NCBI GenBank assembly: GCA_023259315.1
Contig: JAHFQL010000082.1
Coordinates: 1 to 5,583, forward strand
Direction of reading: 5' to 3'
Source: Candidatus Woesearchaeota archaeon
Lineage (GTDB): Archaea; Nanoarchaeota; Nanoarchaeia; Woesearchaeales; GW2011-AR4
DNA: 5,583 bases
In this document: in pieces, positions 1 to 5,382 of the stretch
Layout: each line of letters opens with the position of its first letter
Numbering within the stretch: the first letter of the stretch is position 1
Program-made: the position numbers and the translations under genes
The notes under the pieces: generated by a model
What the model was told of the DNA's origin: nothing
What the model saw: only the letters and a program-made list of their open reading frames with translations
Databases searched by the model: none

Positions 1-542
1 TTCCATTTCAATATTTTATAGCCGTCAAAAAGCCAGAAAGGTATCATATTGAACAAGGCAAGCCATGAATTTATTACAAACCCGTAATAAGCCAAAGACT
101 TAAACAAAGTTGAAAGCGGAAGAAAAGTCAGAAGCAAGAAAGTGAAAGCCAAGGCAAGGTTAACGACGGGCCCGGCTGCTGAAATTTTGCCGTTCTTTGT
201 TTCATTAATCCTGCCGGAAATCATGACAGCCCCAGGAGCTGCAAAAATAAATCCGAAAAATGACATTGCTATGGCAAGGAGCAGCATGCTGTCAAAAGAC
301 CTGAACTCGGCAAAGCAGCCGTATCTTTGAGCCACAAATTTATGCCCCAGCTCGTGCAGAAGAAAGCCTGTGCCTACAGTCAATGAAGCAATAATAAATC
401 TAGTGTAGAAGTTAAATGAGCTGCCACCCATAACAATTGCAAATGCAAATGAAACCGCAACCCATGCTTTTAGAATATCCCTAAGCTCTCTTTCAGAAGT
501 GTTTATATCCCCAAGCTTGACTTGCTTTTGGTTGTAACGCAT
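1..542 (-). CDS. Site-2-protease-like M50 membrane metallopeptidase, C-terminus beyond the window
   Basis: This reads as a small intramembrane zinc metalloprotease of the archaeal S2P (peptidase M50) type, which cleaves membrane-embedded substrates. The first 180 codons are visible. The zinc-binding motif HELGH lies at residues 63-67 inside a hydrophobic segment. A second family motif, NMIPFWLFDG (the N-x2-P-x4-DG type that supplies the third zinc ligand), lies at 165-174, and an AGPVVN motif lies at 123-128. Hydrophobic segments fall at about 26-41, 47-66, 85-108, 122-143 and 152-172. There is no PDZ insert in the visible part. The ATG is 8 bases after the DUF655 stop codon, with no clear Shine-Dalgarno site, so it is probably the distal gene of that operon and translated by coupling. 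Both catalytic motifs are intact, so it should be active. The substrate is unknown. The family call is strong; the length is unknown because the gene leaves the left edge. Confidence 0.93.
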   Translation of the reverse strand, partial: MRYNQKQVKLGDINTSERELRDILKAWVAVSFAFAIVMGGSSFNFYTRFIIASLTVGTGFLLHELGHKFVAQRYGCFAEFRSFDSMLLLAIAMSFFGFIFAAPGAVMISGRINETKNGKISAAGPVVNLALAFTFLLLTFLPLSTLFKSLAYYGFVINSWLALFNMIPFWLFDGYKILKW

Positions 543-550
543 TTTAGAAC

Positions 551-1126
551 TTAAGTGTCTACAAAAATCTTATGCTTTTCAGTGCCTTCCAGTTCTTGCA
601 GTATTCTTTTGATGATTGTTTTCTCTGGATCCGGCATCAATTTTACCCTGTTTTTCAAGTCATCAAAGCTTTCAAACGGCTTTTCCCTTCTGGTTTCTAT
701 TATTTCCCACATGTGCTTCTTTCCCAAGCCAGGCAGCAGCTCAAGCTGATGCATTCTTGTGCTTAAGGGTTGGGCCTTGTTGAAAAAATCCACAAATTTC
801 TTCTCATTCTTCTTGACTATATCCCGTATGGTCAATTCCAGCCCAGACTTTGCAGTTGCTGTTAATTTTGACACGGGCATTTTGCCAACAATATGATGTA
901 TCTTGTCCCTTTTCCCGTCTCCAATGTACACCTCTTCCATGGGCTGCAAATGAACGCCTTTCTTTGGCACTAATTCAAGAAGCACAAAATGCTCTTTTCC
1001 TATGGATTGTGCTATTGGCGTCTTCATATACAGCGGCCTTTCATCATAATGATAGCCGTTTGGCAAGAAATCCAGCACAATCGCTATTTCTTCCTTTGAC
1101 CTGTCTGATTTTTCAATGTTTTCCAT
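551..1126 (-). CDS. DUF655 family predicted RNA-binding protein (HhH-containing)
   Basis: The 191-aa product matches the archaeal DUF655 family (COG1491), annotated as predicted RNA-binding and usually encoded beside rpl21e, rpo4 and ksgA. Visible hallmarks are the N-terminal VLDFLPNG (residues 17-24), the EVYIGDGKRDKI block (65-76) of the S1/OB-like part, the FVDFFNKAQPLSTRMHQLEL stretch (111-130), and a helix-hairpin-helix element at 128-143 containing LPGLGKKHMW. A conserved-looking MPDPEKTIIKRIL tail is at 164-176. The length is normal and the protein appears complete. Its ATG follows the stop codon of the upstream 298-aa gene by 3 bases and the M50 gene starts 8 bases after its own stop, so the three are probably co-transcribed. 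Its cellular role is not established; association with ribosome or rRNA metabolism is inferred from gene neighbourhood. Confidence 0.93.
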   Translation of the reverse strand: MENIEKSDRSKEEIAIVLDFLPNGYHYDERPLYMKTPIAQSIGKEHFVLLELVPKKGVHLQPMEEVYIGDGKRDKIHHIVGKMPVSKLTATAKSGLELTIRDIVKKNEKKFVDFFNKAQPLSTRMHQLELLPGLGKKHMWEIIETRREKPFESFDDLKNRVKLMPDPEKTIIKRILQELEGTEKHKIFVDT

Positions 1127-1129
1127 TTT

Positions 1130-2026
1130 TCAAACCGTTATTATTGACGTAAGGTTGTGTATTTCTTCCTTGGCTTCATTGCCGATTCTGAATCTTTTCA
1201 TTGAGGCGGCTTTCTCACCCATTATCCTGAGCAATTCTGACTTTTCCTTTATAAGATGCATTATTTTTTTGCTTATCTTTATTTTGATTTTTTTGTTTTT
1301 TTTGAGCTGGCCAAAAATTATTGCCTCTTTGGCATAGAGATGCTCGAAGTATGACAAAAGTGCAAACACCCTTGCAACCCAGTGTGTGAATGTCGGCTCT
1401 TTCATCAAGCCGAAGCTAGCCGCTTTTGGAGGCGGCAACTTAGCTTCCAAATGCTCCAAAAGCGCTGATTGTTTTCTCAAAATCAAGCCAATGTCCTTAA
1501 CCTCAATCTTTTCTTTTGTCAATACCTTTTCGCCCCTATGGACATATTCACTTAATAATTTTTTATCAAGCATTGCTGCTTCTTCTATGAGCTTGTAGGC
1601 AGTGTATTCCAATGCTTCCAGCTCATCTCCGGCAATTGCATTTTGTTGCCTTAATCTTGCATCATTGCTTAGTTTCATTTTTGAAATCCCAAGTTCCTTT
1701 AAAAATACAGCTTCAACATAGTAGTTTATGCTTCTTAGCTTTATTATAATTTGCCTTATGCTGTGCAGCCTTTTTTTGAGCATTGCAAAGGTTTTTGCAT
1801 TAAACTTTTTCTTGTCTACTGAAAATGCAGCCACAATTGAGCCATGTAATTTTTTAATCAATATGTTTTTTTTCCTCTCAATTGATATATCGCGTTTTAG
1901 CAGTATATTACCAATATCATCAATTTTTGAATAATTTTTATTGTTGAAATTCCTTGCCAGCCGGTTTATTTCTTTAGCCAGTCTTTTATTTAAGTTAATG
2001 TGTTTTTTATTTATTACCACCACCAT
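1130..2026 (-). CDS. Lys-rich helical protein of unknown function between rpo4 and DUF655 genes
   Basis: I do not recognise this 298-aa protein. It has no cysteine, no signal peptide and no clear transmembrane segment. It is strongly basic and its composition suggests an almost wholly alpha-helical, partly coiled-coil fold. An N-terminal helical region (about 10-110) and a middle acidic and hydrophobic helix pair (about 133-195) lead to a break at LPPPKAASFG (197-206). A more hydrophobic, aromatic segment follows (213-240, THWVARVFALLSYFEHLYAK), then an extreme Lys/Ile stretch (242-255) encoded by T-runs of 7 and 8 bases on the plus strand. The frame stays open through these runs. The ATG sits 27 bases from a good TATA box, supporting a leaderless start at 2026. 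The next codons are GTG GTG, so a start one or two codons later is possible. It ends 3 bases before the DUF655 start, suggesting a shared transcript. Nucleic-acid or ribosome association is only a guess from charge and neighbours. Confidence 0.82.
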   Translation of the reverse strand: MVVVINKKHINLNKRLAKEINRLARNFNNKNYSKIDDIGNILLKRDISIERKKNILIKKLHGSIVAAFSVDKKKFNAKTFAMLKKRLHSIRQIIIKLRSINYYVEAVFLKELGISKMKLSNDARLRQQNAIAGDELEALEYTAYKLIEEAAMLDKKLLSEYVHRGEKVLTKEKIEVKDIGLILRKQSALLEHLEAKLPPPKAASFGLMKEPTFTHWVARVFALLSYFEHLYAKEAIIFGQLKKNKKIKIKISKKIMHLIKEKSELLRIMGEKAASMKRFRIGNEAKEEIHNLTSIITV

Positions 2027-2047
2027 TTTTAGTTACAGAAGTTTTTG

Positions 2048-2065
2048 TATTTATAAAGATTATGC
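2048..2065 (-). promoter_or_regulatory. Archaeal TATA promoter for the 298-aa gene (leaderless)
   Basis: On the minus strand TTTATAAATA occupies 2057 to 2048, in the 55-base gap between the rpo4 stop codon and the next ATG. Its centre is about 27 bases before the ATG at 2026, so transcription should begin at or next to the start codon. No Shine-Dalgarno site lies between box and ATG, which fits a leaderless mRNA. The BRE side is weak. It suggests that the 298-aa gene, DUF655 and M50 genes can be transcribed independently of rpl21e-rpo4. Confidence 0.6.
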
Positions 2066-2081
2066 ATAAATAAGCAGAGAG

Positions 2082-2429
2082 TTACTTTTTTTCCAAGAAT
2101 TCATTGATTGTGTCTACAATTTTTTTCATTGATTCATTGTTTATTGTGATTGTGTAGCCCTGAAGAATGACCTTAAGGTCGTTTACAGTAGTTGGAGTAA
2201 TGTCAATTATTTTGTGGATTATGTGCTCCCTTAGCCTTGGTATATTAAGCTTCATTATCTTATCGAAGAGTTCATCGGCATTTTTATGCACTGCAATCTG
2301 GTTTAGGTATTCTTCTGTTTTGTTGGCCCTGAAATTGAGCTCGCTGTACTTTTTTTTTATGTTTTCCAGTTCTTTCTTCAGCTGATACGAGTCTATTGGA
2401 GTTTCTGAAACAATTTGAGTGTCTGCCAT
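2082..2429 (-). CDS. rpo4: DNA-directed RNA polymerase subunit Rpo4 (RpoF)
   Basis: The 115-aa product is the archaeal Rpb4 homologue, which pairs with Rpo7 to form the stalk of RNA polymerase and helps open-complex formation, RNA binding and termination. The order fits the family: an N-terminal region ending in a helix rich in Lys and Glu (about 12-42, including YLNQIAVHKNADEL at 41-54), then the HRDC-like helical part. The latter includes LREHIIHKIIDITPTTVNDL (66-85), matching the usual stretch where the family says that polymerase-stalk helices end in 'P-T/K-T-x-x-E/D-L', and a C-terminal helix MKKIVDTINEFL (101-112). The length is typical. Its position 2 bases after the rpl21e stop codon is the canonical archaeal arrangement and strengthens the call. 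There is no strong Shine-Dalgarno site (only AAGG inside the end of rpl21e), so translational coupling to rpl21e is likely. Confidence 0.92.
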   Translation of the reverse strand: MADTQIVSETPIDSYQLKKELENIKKKYSELNFRANKTEEYLNQIAVHKNADELFDKIMKLNIPRLREHIIHKIIDITPTTVNDLKVILQGYTITINNESMKKIVDTINEFLEKK

Positions 2430-2431
2430 TT

Positions 2432-2722
2432 TTATGCCTTCTTTAAATGCACAGGATGCACTATAAGTGTTTTATCCTTGCCCAAATCATTTATTGCCAC
2501 TTCGTAGCATTTGCCCCTCTTGCTTTTTATAATTCCTGTTTTGCCCATAAAACGCGGATGGTACATTCCTTTCTGGACAGCAGGTTCTACGCCACAGTAA
2601 ACAGTGTCTCCTACATTAAAGGACTGGAAATATTTTGTAAGACTAATCTTGCCCTTTGTGTTCCTTTCTTTTCTGAACTTATACCTACTTTTTCTTCTTA
2701 AGCCACCTATTCTCTTGGTCAT
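2432..2722 (-). CDS. rpl21e: Large ribosomal subunit protein eL21 (L21e)
   Basis: The 96-aa product is the archaeal/eukaryotic-type ribosomal protein eL21 of the 50S subunit. The basic N-terminus (RRKSRYKFRKERNTKGK, residues 9-25) is the rRNA-binding tail. It is followed by an SH3-like barrel with family landmarks: F-x-V-GD-x-V (35-41), the GMYHPRFMGKTGII block (52-65), and RGKCYEV (69-75), ending in HPVHLKKA. Length and motif order are normal and the protein is complete. It is the first gene of an rpl21e-rpo4 transcript, with the rpo4 ATG only 2 bases after its stop codon. A TATA box about 30 bases upstream of the ATG and no Shine-Dalgarno site point to a leaderless or nearly leaderless mRNA. 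Confidence 0.96.
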   Translation of the reverse strand: MTKRIGGLRRKSRYKFRKERNTKGKISLTKYFQSFNVGDTVYCGVEPAVQKGMYHPRFMGKTGIIKSKRGKCYEVAINDLGKDKTLIVHPVHLKKA

Positions 2723-2748
2723 TTTAGTTTAATTTGGAACTCTGGCTA

Positions 2749-2765
2749 TTATAAAAAGGTTTCTG
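2749..2765 (-). promoter_or_regulatory. BRE/TATA promoter of rpl21e-rpo4
   Basis: On the minus strand GAAACC directly precedes TTTTTATAA (2757 to 2749), a purine-rich BRE followed by a TATA box. The box centre is about 30 bases before the rpl21e ATG at 2722, so the transcript should have little or no 5' leader. Confidence 0.65.
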
Positions 2766-2820
2766 TGTTCAATGGGCGGGCAATTTTCAATTTTTGACCT
2801 TTTTATGCCTATAAACATGA

Positions 2821-2836
2821 ATTTATGGATTTATGG
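2821..2836. repeat. Tandem octamer ATTTATGG x2 in the rpl21e upstream gap
   Basis: Two perfect head-to-tail copies of ATTTATGG fill these 16 bases, inside the 156-base gap between rpl21e and the Cys-rich gene. The rest of the gap is AT-rich apart from a short GGGCGGG tract at about 2774-2780. A two-copy octamer in AT-rich DNA may be chance. No terminator hairpin or U-tract for the upstream minus-strand gene is obvious in the gap. Confidence 0.35.
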
Positions 2837-2878
2837 CCAAGTTTACCACAGGGAATGTGTACGCCCACTAAAATTAAC

Positions 2879-4033
2879 TCAATTATTTATAGACTTGTTG
2901 TAGTATAGGCTAAAATCCCTTCCCATACCAAAATTGCTGATATCAATAGCTGCTTCGCAAATTCCCTTAAAGTCATTTCCTAGGGAAGAGCATGCGTTTA
3001 CCGCAACTTCTCTATCATAAACATTTATCATTCCAATAGCGCCTTCTATGCACATCCTTTGATCAATGTGATCTCCATAACTACAAATTTCAGGTAGTTT
3101 GCTAATGTTGTCAAATATTGGTTTGGAGAAGCCAAAACCCAGCCCATGGAAGCATCCTCTTCTTTGGTTTGAATTGTTAAGCTCAAGGCAGATTTTTGCA
3201 ACTTTTTTGAAATCAGTTTTTCCAGCAGGATATTCCCTTCTTAGTTTATAGCGGTAACATGCAGCAGGAAACTCATTATACATATTGCATGGATATAAGT
3301 TTGGCTGGCCTTTATCCAGTTTCCCAAATGATATATCACGCTCCATAAAAACGCCAGTGGCGCAGTAGTATATCGGGCCAGTATCATTGTAAAGATTGCA
3401 GTATTCAATTGATTTGCTGATATTGTAGTCTGCCAGAAATAATAAGGCATGCCCTAATCCGTGAATACACCCGCCCTTTCCAATTTGATTTTTTACTTTT
3501 TTTATATCACAAACATGCACCACTTTGTCTCTGATGCCCTCCAATTCTACATGCTCGTATTCATTTGATATACTTTGGTTAAAGAACCCCATCAATACTC
3601 CGTGAAAACATCCGGTAGAGCATCGCCCTTTGCAGATAAGAGTTGATTTGGCAATATCCATTGTCTTTTCAAAAATCACTCTTCCTAAATTGTGGCCTTT
3701 CGAATGGCAAAATTTATCTTCCTCAATGGCATCAAGCATAGTATCAGGGCCTATTTTATCGTAATAATCTCTAAAAATTTGGATAGGCGTCTCATAAGGA
3801 TATTCATTGCTTATACGCCTGAATTCAGCTACATATTTGTTGTCTGCTTGTTTTGAGTTAATATAATTTTTCTCTGGCTGGTTTTCCATCCATAATTCAT
3901 CTAATTCATGCTCATCAGACGAACTGGATAATTCATTGCTAGAGTTAGTGTACCTATAAAATTCGTTGAATAGTATGCTAATTCCAAGTAGTATTAGAAT
4001 CAATGAAATGCCAGTATATAACTTTTCTTTCAT
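2879..4033 (-). CDS. Membrane-anchored, extracytoplasmic Cys/His-rich repeat protein of unknown function
   Basis: I cannot assign this 384-aa protein to a named family. Residues 1-4 (MKEK) and a hydrophobic helix at 6-22 form an uncleaved anchor with the C-terminus outside. A Ser/Asp/Glu-rich linker follows (about 30-60), then a folded region at about 66-370. That region has 16 cysteines: 109, 134, 138, 142, 175, 189, 212, 224, 249, 259, 282, 294, 317, 328, 348 and 359. Fourteen of them form seven C-x(7-13)-C pairs whose first cysteines are 31-41 residues apart, so it looks like a tandem helical-repeat domain stapled by disulfides. C-F/I-H-G follows the second cysteine in pairs 1, 2 and 5 (H144, H191, H296), and CHSKGH (109-114) adds two more His, a possible metal or cofactor site. 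The layout recalls disulfide-linked Sel1-like repeats, but cysteine spacing differs. The ATG is 26 bases from a BRE/TATA, so it is a leaderless single gene divergent from sepF. No protease, transferase or heme CxxCH motif is visible. Confidence 0.88.
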   Translation of the reverse strand: MKEKLYTGISLILILLGISILFNEFYRYTNSSNELSSSSDEHELDELWMENQPEKNYINSKQADNKYVAEFRRISNEYPYETPIQIFRDYYDKIGPDTMLDAIEEDKFCHSKGHNLGRVIFEKTMDIAKSTLICKGRCSTGCFHGVLMGFFNQSISNEYEHVELEGIRDKVVHVCDIKKVKNQIGKGGCIHGLGHALLFLADYNISKSIEYCNLYNDTGPIYYCATGVFMERDISFGKLDKGQPNLYPCNMYNEFPAACYRYKLRREYPAGKTDFKKVAKICLELNNSNQRRGCFHGLGFGFSKPIFDNISKLPEICSYGDHIDQRMCIEGAIGMINVYDREVAVNACSSLGNDFKGICEAAIDISNFGMGRDFSLYYNKSINN

Positions 4034-4055
4034 GTATAAATTTATTTAACCGCAG

Positions 4056-4068
4056 TATAAAATCCTTT
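4056..4068 (-). promoter_or_regulatory. BRE/TATA promoter of the Cys-rich gene (leaderless)
   Basis: On the minus strand AAAGGA (4068 to 4063) is followed directly by TTTTATA (4062 to 4056), a strong BRE plus TATA pair. The box centre is 26 bases before the ATG at 4033, so the mRNA should begin at the start codon. This supports the annotated start, which retains the membrane anchor. Confidence 0.7.
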
Positions 4069-4121
4069 CTTTATCTTGGAGTTGCATTTGACGGTTTTTC
4101 TTTTTACTACTCCCAAGAATA

Positions 4122-4135
4122 GAAAGATTTATATA
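4122..4135 (+). promoter_or_regulatory. BRE/TATA promoter of sepF
   Basis: GAAAGA (4122-4127) followed by TTTATATA (4128-4135) is a near-ideal archaeal BRE/TATA pair. Transcription should begin near 4155-4160, giving a leader of about 40 bases that contains a Shine-Dalgarno site, unlike the leaderless lead genes around it. A second TATA-like TTTAAATA at 4160-4167 would start transcription inside the Shine-Dalgarno site and is the less likely box. Confidence 0.7.
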
Positions 4136-4186
4136 TCTGCTAATGTACGAGAAAATTAATTTAAATAGTATTAAGGCATAATGAAA

Positions 4187-4193
4187 AGGTGAT
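4187..4193 (+). promoter_or_regulatory. Shine-Dalgarno site of sepF
   Basis: AGGTGAT is a seven-base complement to the usual archaeal 16S rRNA 3' end and lies 5 bases before the ATG at 4199. It fixes the sepF start, and it is the clearest ribosome binding site in the window. Confidence 0.75.
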
Positions 4194-4198
4194 TTTAA

Positions 4199-4630
4199 AT
4201 GGGATTTTTAAGCAAACTAAAGGAAAAATTAGGAACAGGCTCTAGTTCTCAGATGTTTGATGAAGCCGAGCATGGCTATGTTGAACTTGGAAGCGAAAGC
4301 CACATAGATACAAAATCAAAACTTACAGTGAGGCCTTTTGTGATTGAGGAGTTCGAGCATATAAAGCCGATACTTGATTCTTTAAGGGAGGGGCACACAA
4401 TTGCTTTAATCAATATCAAGCCTTTGAAAGACAAGGATTTGGTTGAGCTCAAGAGAGCCATCAACAAATTGAAGAAGACATGCGATGCAATCGAAGGCGA
4501 CATTGCTGGGTTTGGAGAGAACTGGATTGCAGCTGTGCCAAGTTTTGCCTACATATACAGGGGCAATAAAGCAGCCAAAGAAGAAGGCAAGAAAGCAGAA
4601 GGCATGGAAGTAAGTGAGTACGAGGAATAA
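4199..4630 (+). CDS. sepF: Cell division protein SepF (archaeal type)
   Basis: The 143-aa product matches archaeal SepF, which anchors the FtsZ ring to the membrane at the division site. The N-terminal MGFLSKLKEKLG (1-12) has the amphipathic, Lys-containing pattern of the membrane-targeting helix. A variable linker follows (13-40), then the SepF core (about 41-122): LTVRPFVIEEFEHI (42-55), LREGHTIALINIKPLKDKDL (62-81), a helix LKRAINKLKKTCDAI (84-98), and GDIAGFGENWIAAVPS (100-115), ending in YIYR. The Lys/Glu-rich tail (124-143) is probably disordered. Length is normal. It appears monocistronic, with its own BRE/TATA, a Shine-Dalgarno site and a downstream T-rich tract. No ftsZ is in the window. 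Lineages that carry SepF normally use FtsZ for division, so an FtsZ gene elsewhere is expected. Confidence 0.92.
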   Translation: MGFLSKLKEKLGTGSSSQMFDEAEHGYVELGSESHIDTKSKLTVRPFVIEEFEHIKPILDSLREGHTIALINIKPLKDKDLVELKRAINKLKKTCDAIEGDIAGFGENWIAAVPSFAYIYRGNKAAKEEGKKAEGMEVSEYEE

Positions 4631-4631
4631 G

Positions 4632-4655
4632 TTTATTTTTCTGTTTTGATTTTTT
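4632..4655 (+). terminator. T-rich archaeal-type terminator after sepF
   Basis: Starting one base after the sepF stop codon, a run of mostly T in the coding strand (T-tracts of 3 to 6 broken by single A, C or G bases) resembles the U-tract terminators of archaeal RNA polymerase, which need no hairpin. It would separate sepF from the ZPR1 gene, which has its own TATA box. Confidence 0.55.
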
Positions 4656-4783
4656 CAATAATATTTTCTAGTGCTTCGGTAGTGATAATTCATTTATTTC
4701 AATTTTATTAAAAGAGTTCTATCTGTATAAATATTAGTATCAATACAAATCTTAAAATAAATAAATCAGTTCCCAAAAACCGC

Positions 4784-4794
4784 AAATTATAAAA
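4784..4794 (+). promoter_or_regulatory. TATA promoter of the ZPR1-MTAP operon (leaderless)
   Basis: TTATAAAA (4787-4794), preceded by an A/C-rich BRE-like stretch, has its centre about 28 bases before the ATG at 4818. There is no Shine-Dalgarno site between them, so the transcript is probably leaderless. The remaining 4656-4780 stretch is AT-rich and shows nothing else I can support. Confidence 0.6.
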
Positions 4795-4817
4795 ATAAAT
4801 CATTTTATTAATAGTTT

Positions 4818-5366
4818 ATGCCGAAAGAAGAAGTTGCTGAGGATTTTGAGCACCAGCCATGCCCCTTATGTAATCAAAAAACTTTAATTTTGACAGAAAG
4901 GGAAACTGAAGTGCCTTACTTCGGCAAAGTTTATCTTTTTTCCATGACTTGCAACAACTGCAAATACCACAAGGCAGATGTTGAGGCAACAGAGCTGAAA
5001 GAGCCTGTAAAGTTTGAGTTTGAGATTGCAAGCGAGGAAGACATGAAAGTAAGGGTTGTCAAGTCATCTGAAGCTACTGTGAAAGTGCCCCACATCACCA
5101 CAATAACACCAGGACCTGCAGCTCAAGGCTACGTAACCAATATTGAAGGCATATTAAACAGGATAAAATACCAGATAGAAGTTGCAAGGGATACTGCAGA
5201 AGACGATGAGGACAAAAAGAAGGCAAAAAATCTGCTTAAAAAGCTGACAAGGATAATGTGGGGACAGGAAAAGCAAAAGCTGATTATGGAAGATCCAAGC
5301 GGAAACTCTGCAATCATAAGCGACAAGGCTGTTAAATCTCCATTAAAAGTAAAGGTTGAAAAATAA
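4818..5366 (+). CDS. ZPR1-type zinc-finger protein (archaeal)
   Basis: The 182-aa product is a single-module archaeal member of the ZPR1 family. In eukaryotes, ZPR1 acts as a chaperone for elongation factor eEF1A; the archaeal role is not established. A four-cysteine zinc finger is formed by CPLC (15-18) and CNNC (45-48) with the intervening family stretch EVPYFGKVYLFSMTC (31-45). The second part has the ZPR1 beta-domain landmarks: a VPHITTITPGPAAQGYVTNI stretch (90-109), leading into an EGIL helix (110-113), and IMEDPSGNSAII (156-167), close to the family's D-P-x-GNS signature. A charged helix (about 125-150) links them. The protein appears complete and has one finger/domain set, as expected for archaea, where eukaryotic ZPR1 has two. 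It starts at a probably leaderless ATG and is followed after 13-16 bases by the MTAP-like frame, so the two are likely co-transcribed. Confidence 0.9.
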   Translation: MPKEEVAEDFEHQPCPLCNQKTLILTERETEVPYFGKVYLFSMTCNNCKYHKADVEATELKEPVKFEFEIASEEDMKVRVVKSSEATVKVPHITTITPGPAAQGYVTNIEGILNRIKYQIEVARDTAEDDEDKKKAKNLLKKLTRIMWGQEKQKLIMEDPSGNSAIISDKAVKSPLKVKVEK

Positions 5367-5369
5367 TTG

Positions 5370-5374
5370 GGTGA
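5370..5374 (+). promoter_or_regulatory. Shine-Dalgarno site for the MTAP-like gene
   Basis: GGTGA (within GGGTGA, 5369-5374) complements the 16S rRNA 3' end. It lies 5 bases before ATC at 5380 and 8 bases before ATA at 5383. Since neither is a normal start, this site is the main support for initiation there rather than at a missing upstream codon. Confidence 0.5.
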
Positions 5375-5382
5375 CTTAAATC

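Noticed and set aside
142..330. Plus-strand open frame of 62 codons
   Set aside because: It lies antisense to the M50 protease, whose motifs on the minus strand are clear; it has no family signature.
555..1152. Several plus-strand open frames over the DUF655 gene
   Set aside because: Antisense shadows of a conserved protein; Ser/Phe/Leu-rich composition is typical of reverse-strand translation of Lys/Glu-rich genes.
1116..1934. Plus-strand hydrophobic frames that look like small membrane proteins
   Set aside because: They are the complement of Lys/Ile-rich codons (AAA/ATA to TTT/TAT) in the 298-aa gene, so the hydrophobicity is an artefact.
2787..2797. Imperfect palindrome TCAATTTTTGA upstream of rpl21e
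   Set aside because: Only 4-base arms in AT-rich DNA; too weak to call an operator or terminator.
3241..3450. A 69-codon minus-strand frame inside the Cys-rich gene
   Set aside because: It overlaps the 384-aa gene in another frame and lacks a promoter; the longer frame has a regular cysteine repeat and a well-placed promoter.
4461..4658. Minus-strand 65-codon frame opposite the end of sepF, rich in Leu and Cys
   Set aside because: Shadow of Lys/Glu/Ala codons of the SepF tail; no start signal of its own.
4735..4744. Small inverted repeat GTAT-CA-ATAC between sepF and the ZPR1 gene
   Set aside because: A 4-base stem with a 2-base loop does not form a stable hairpin and is expected by chance.
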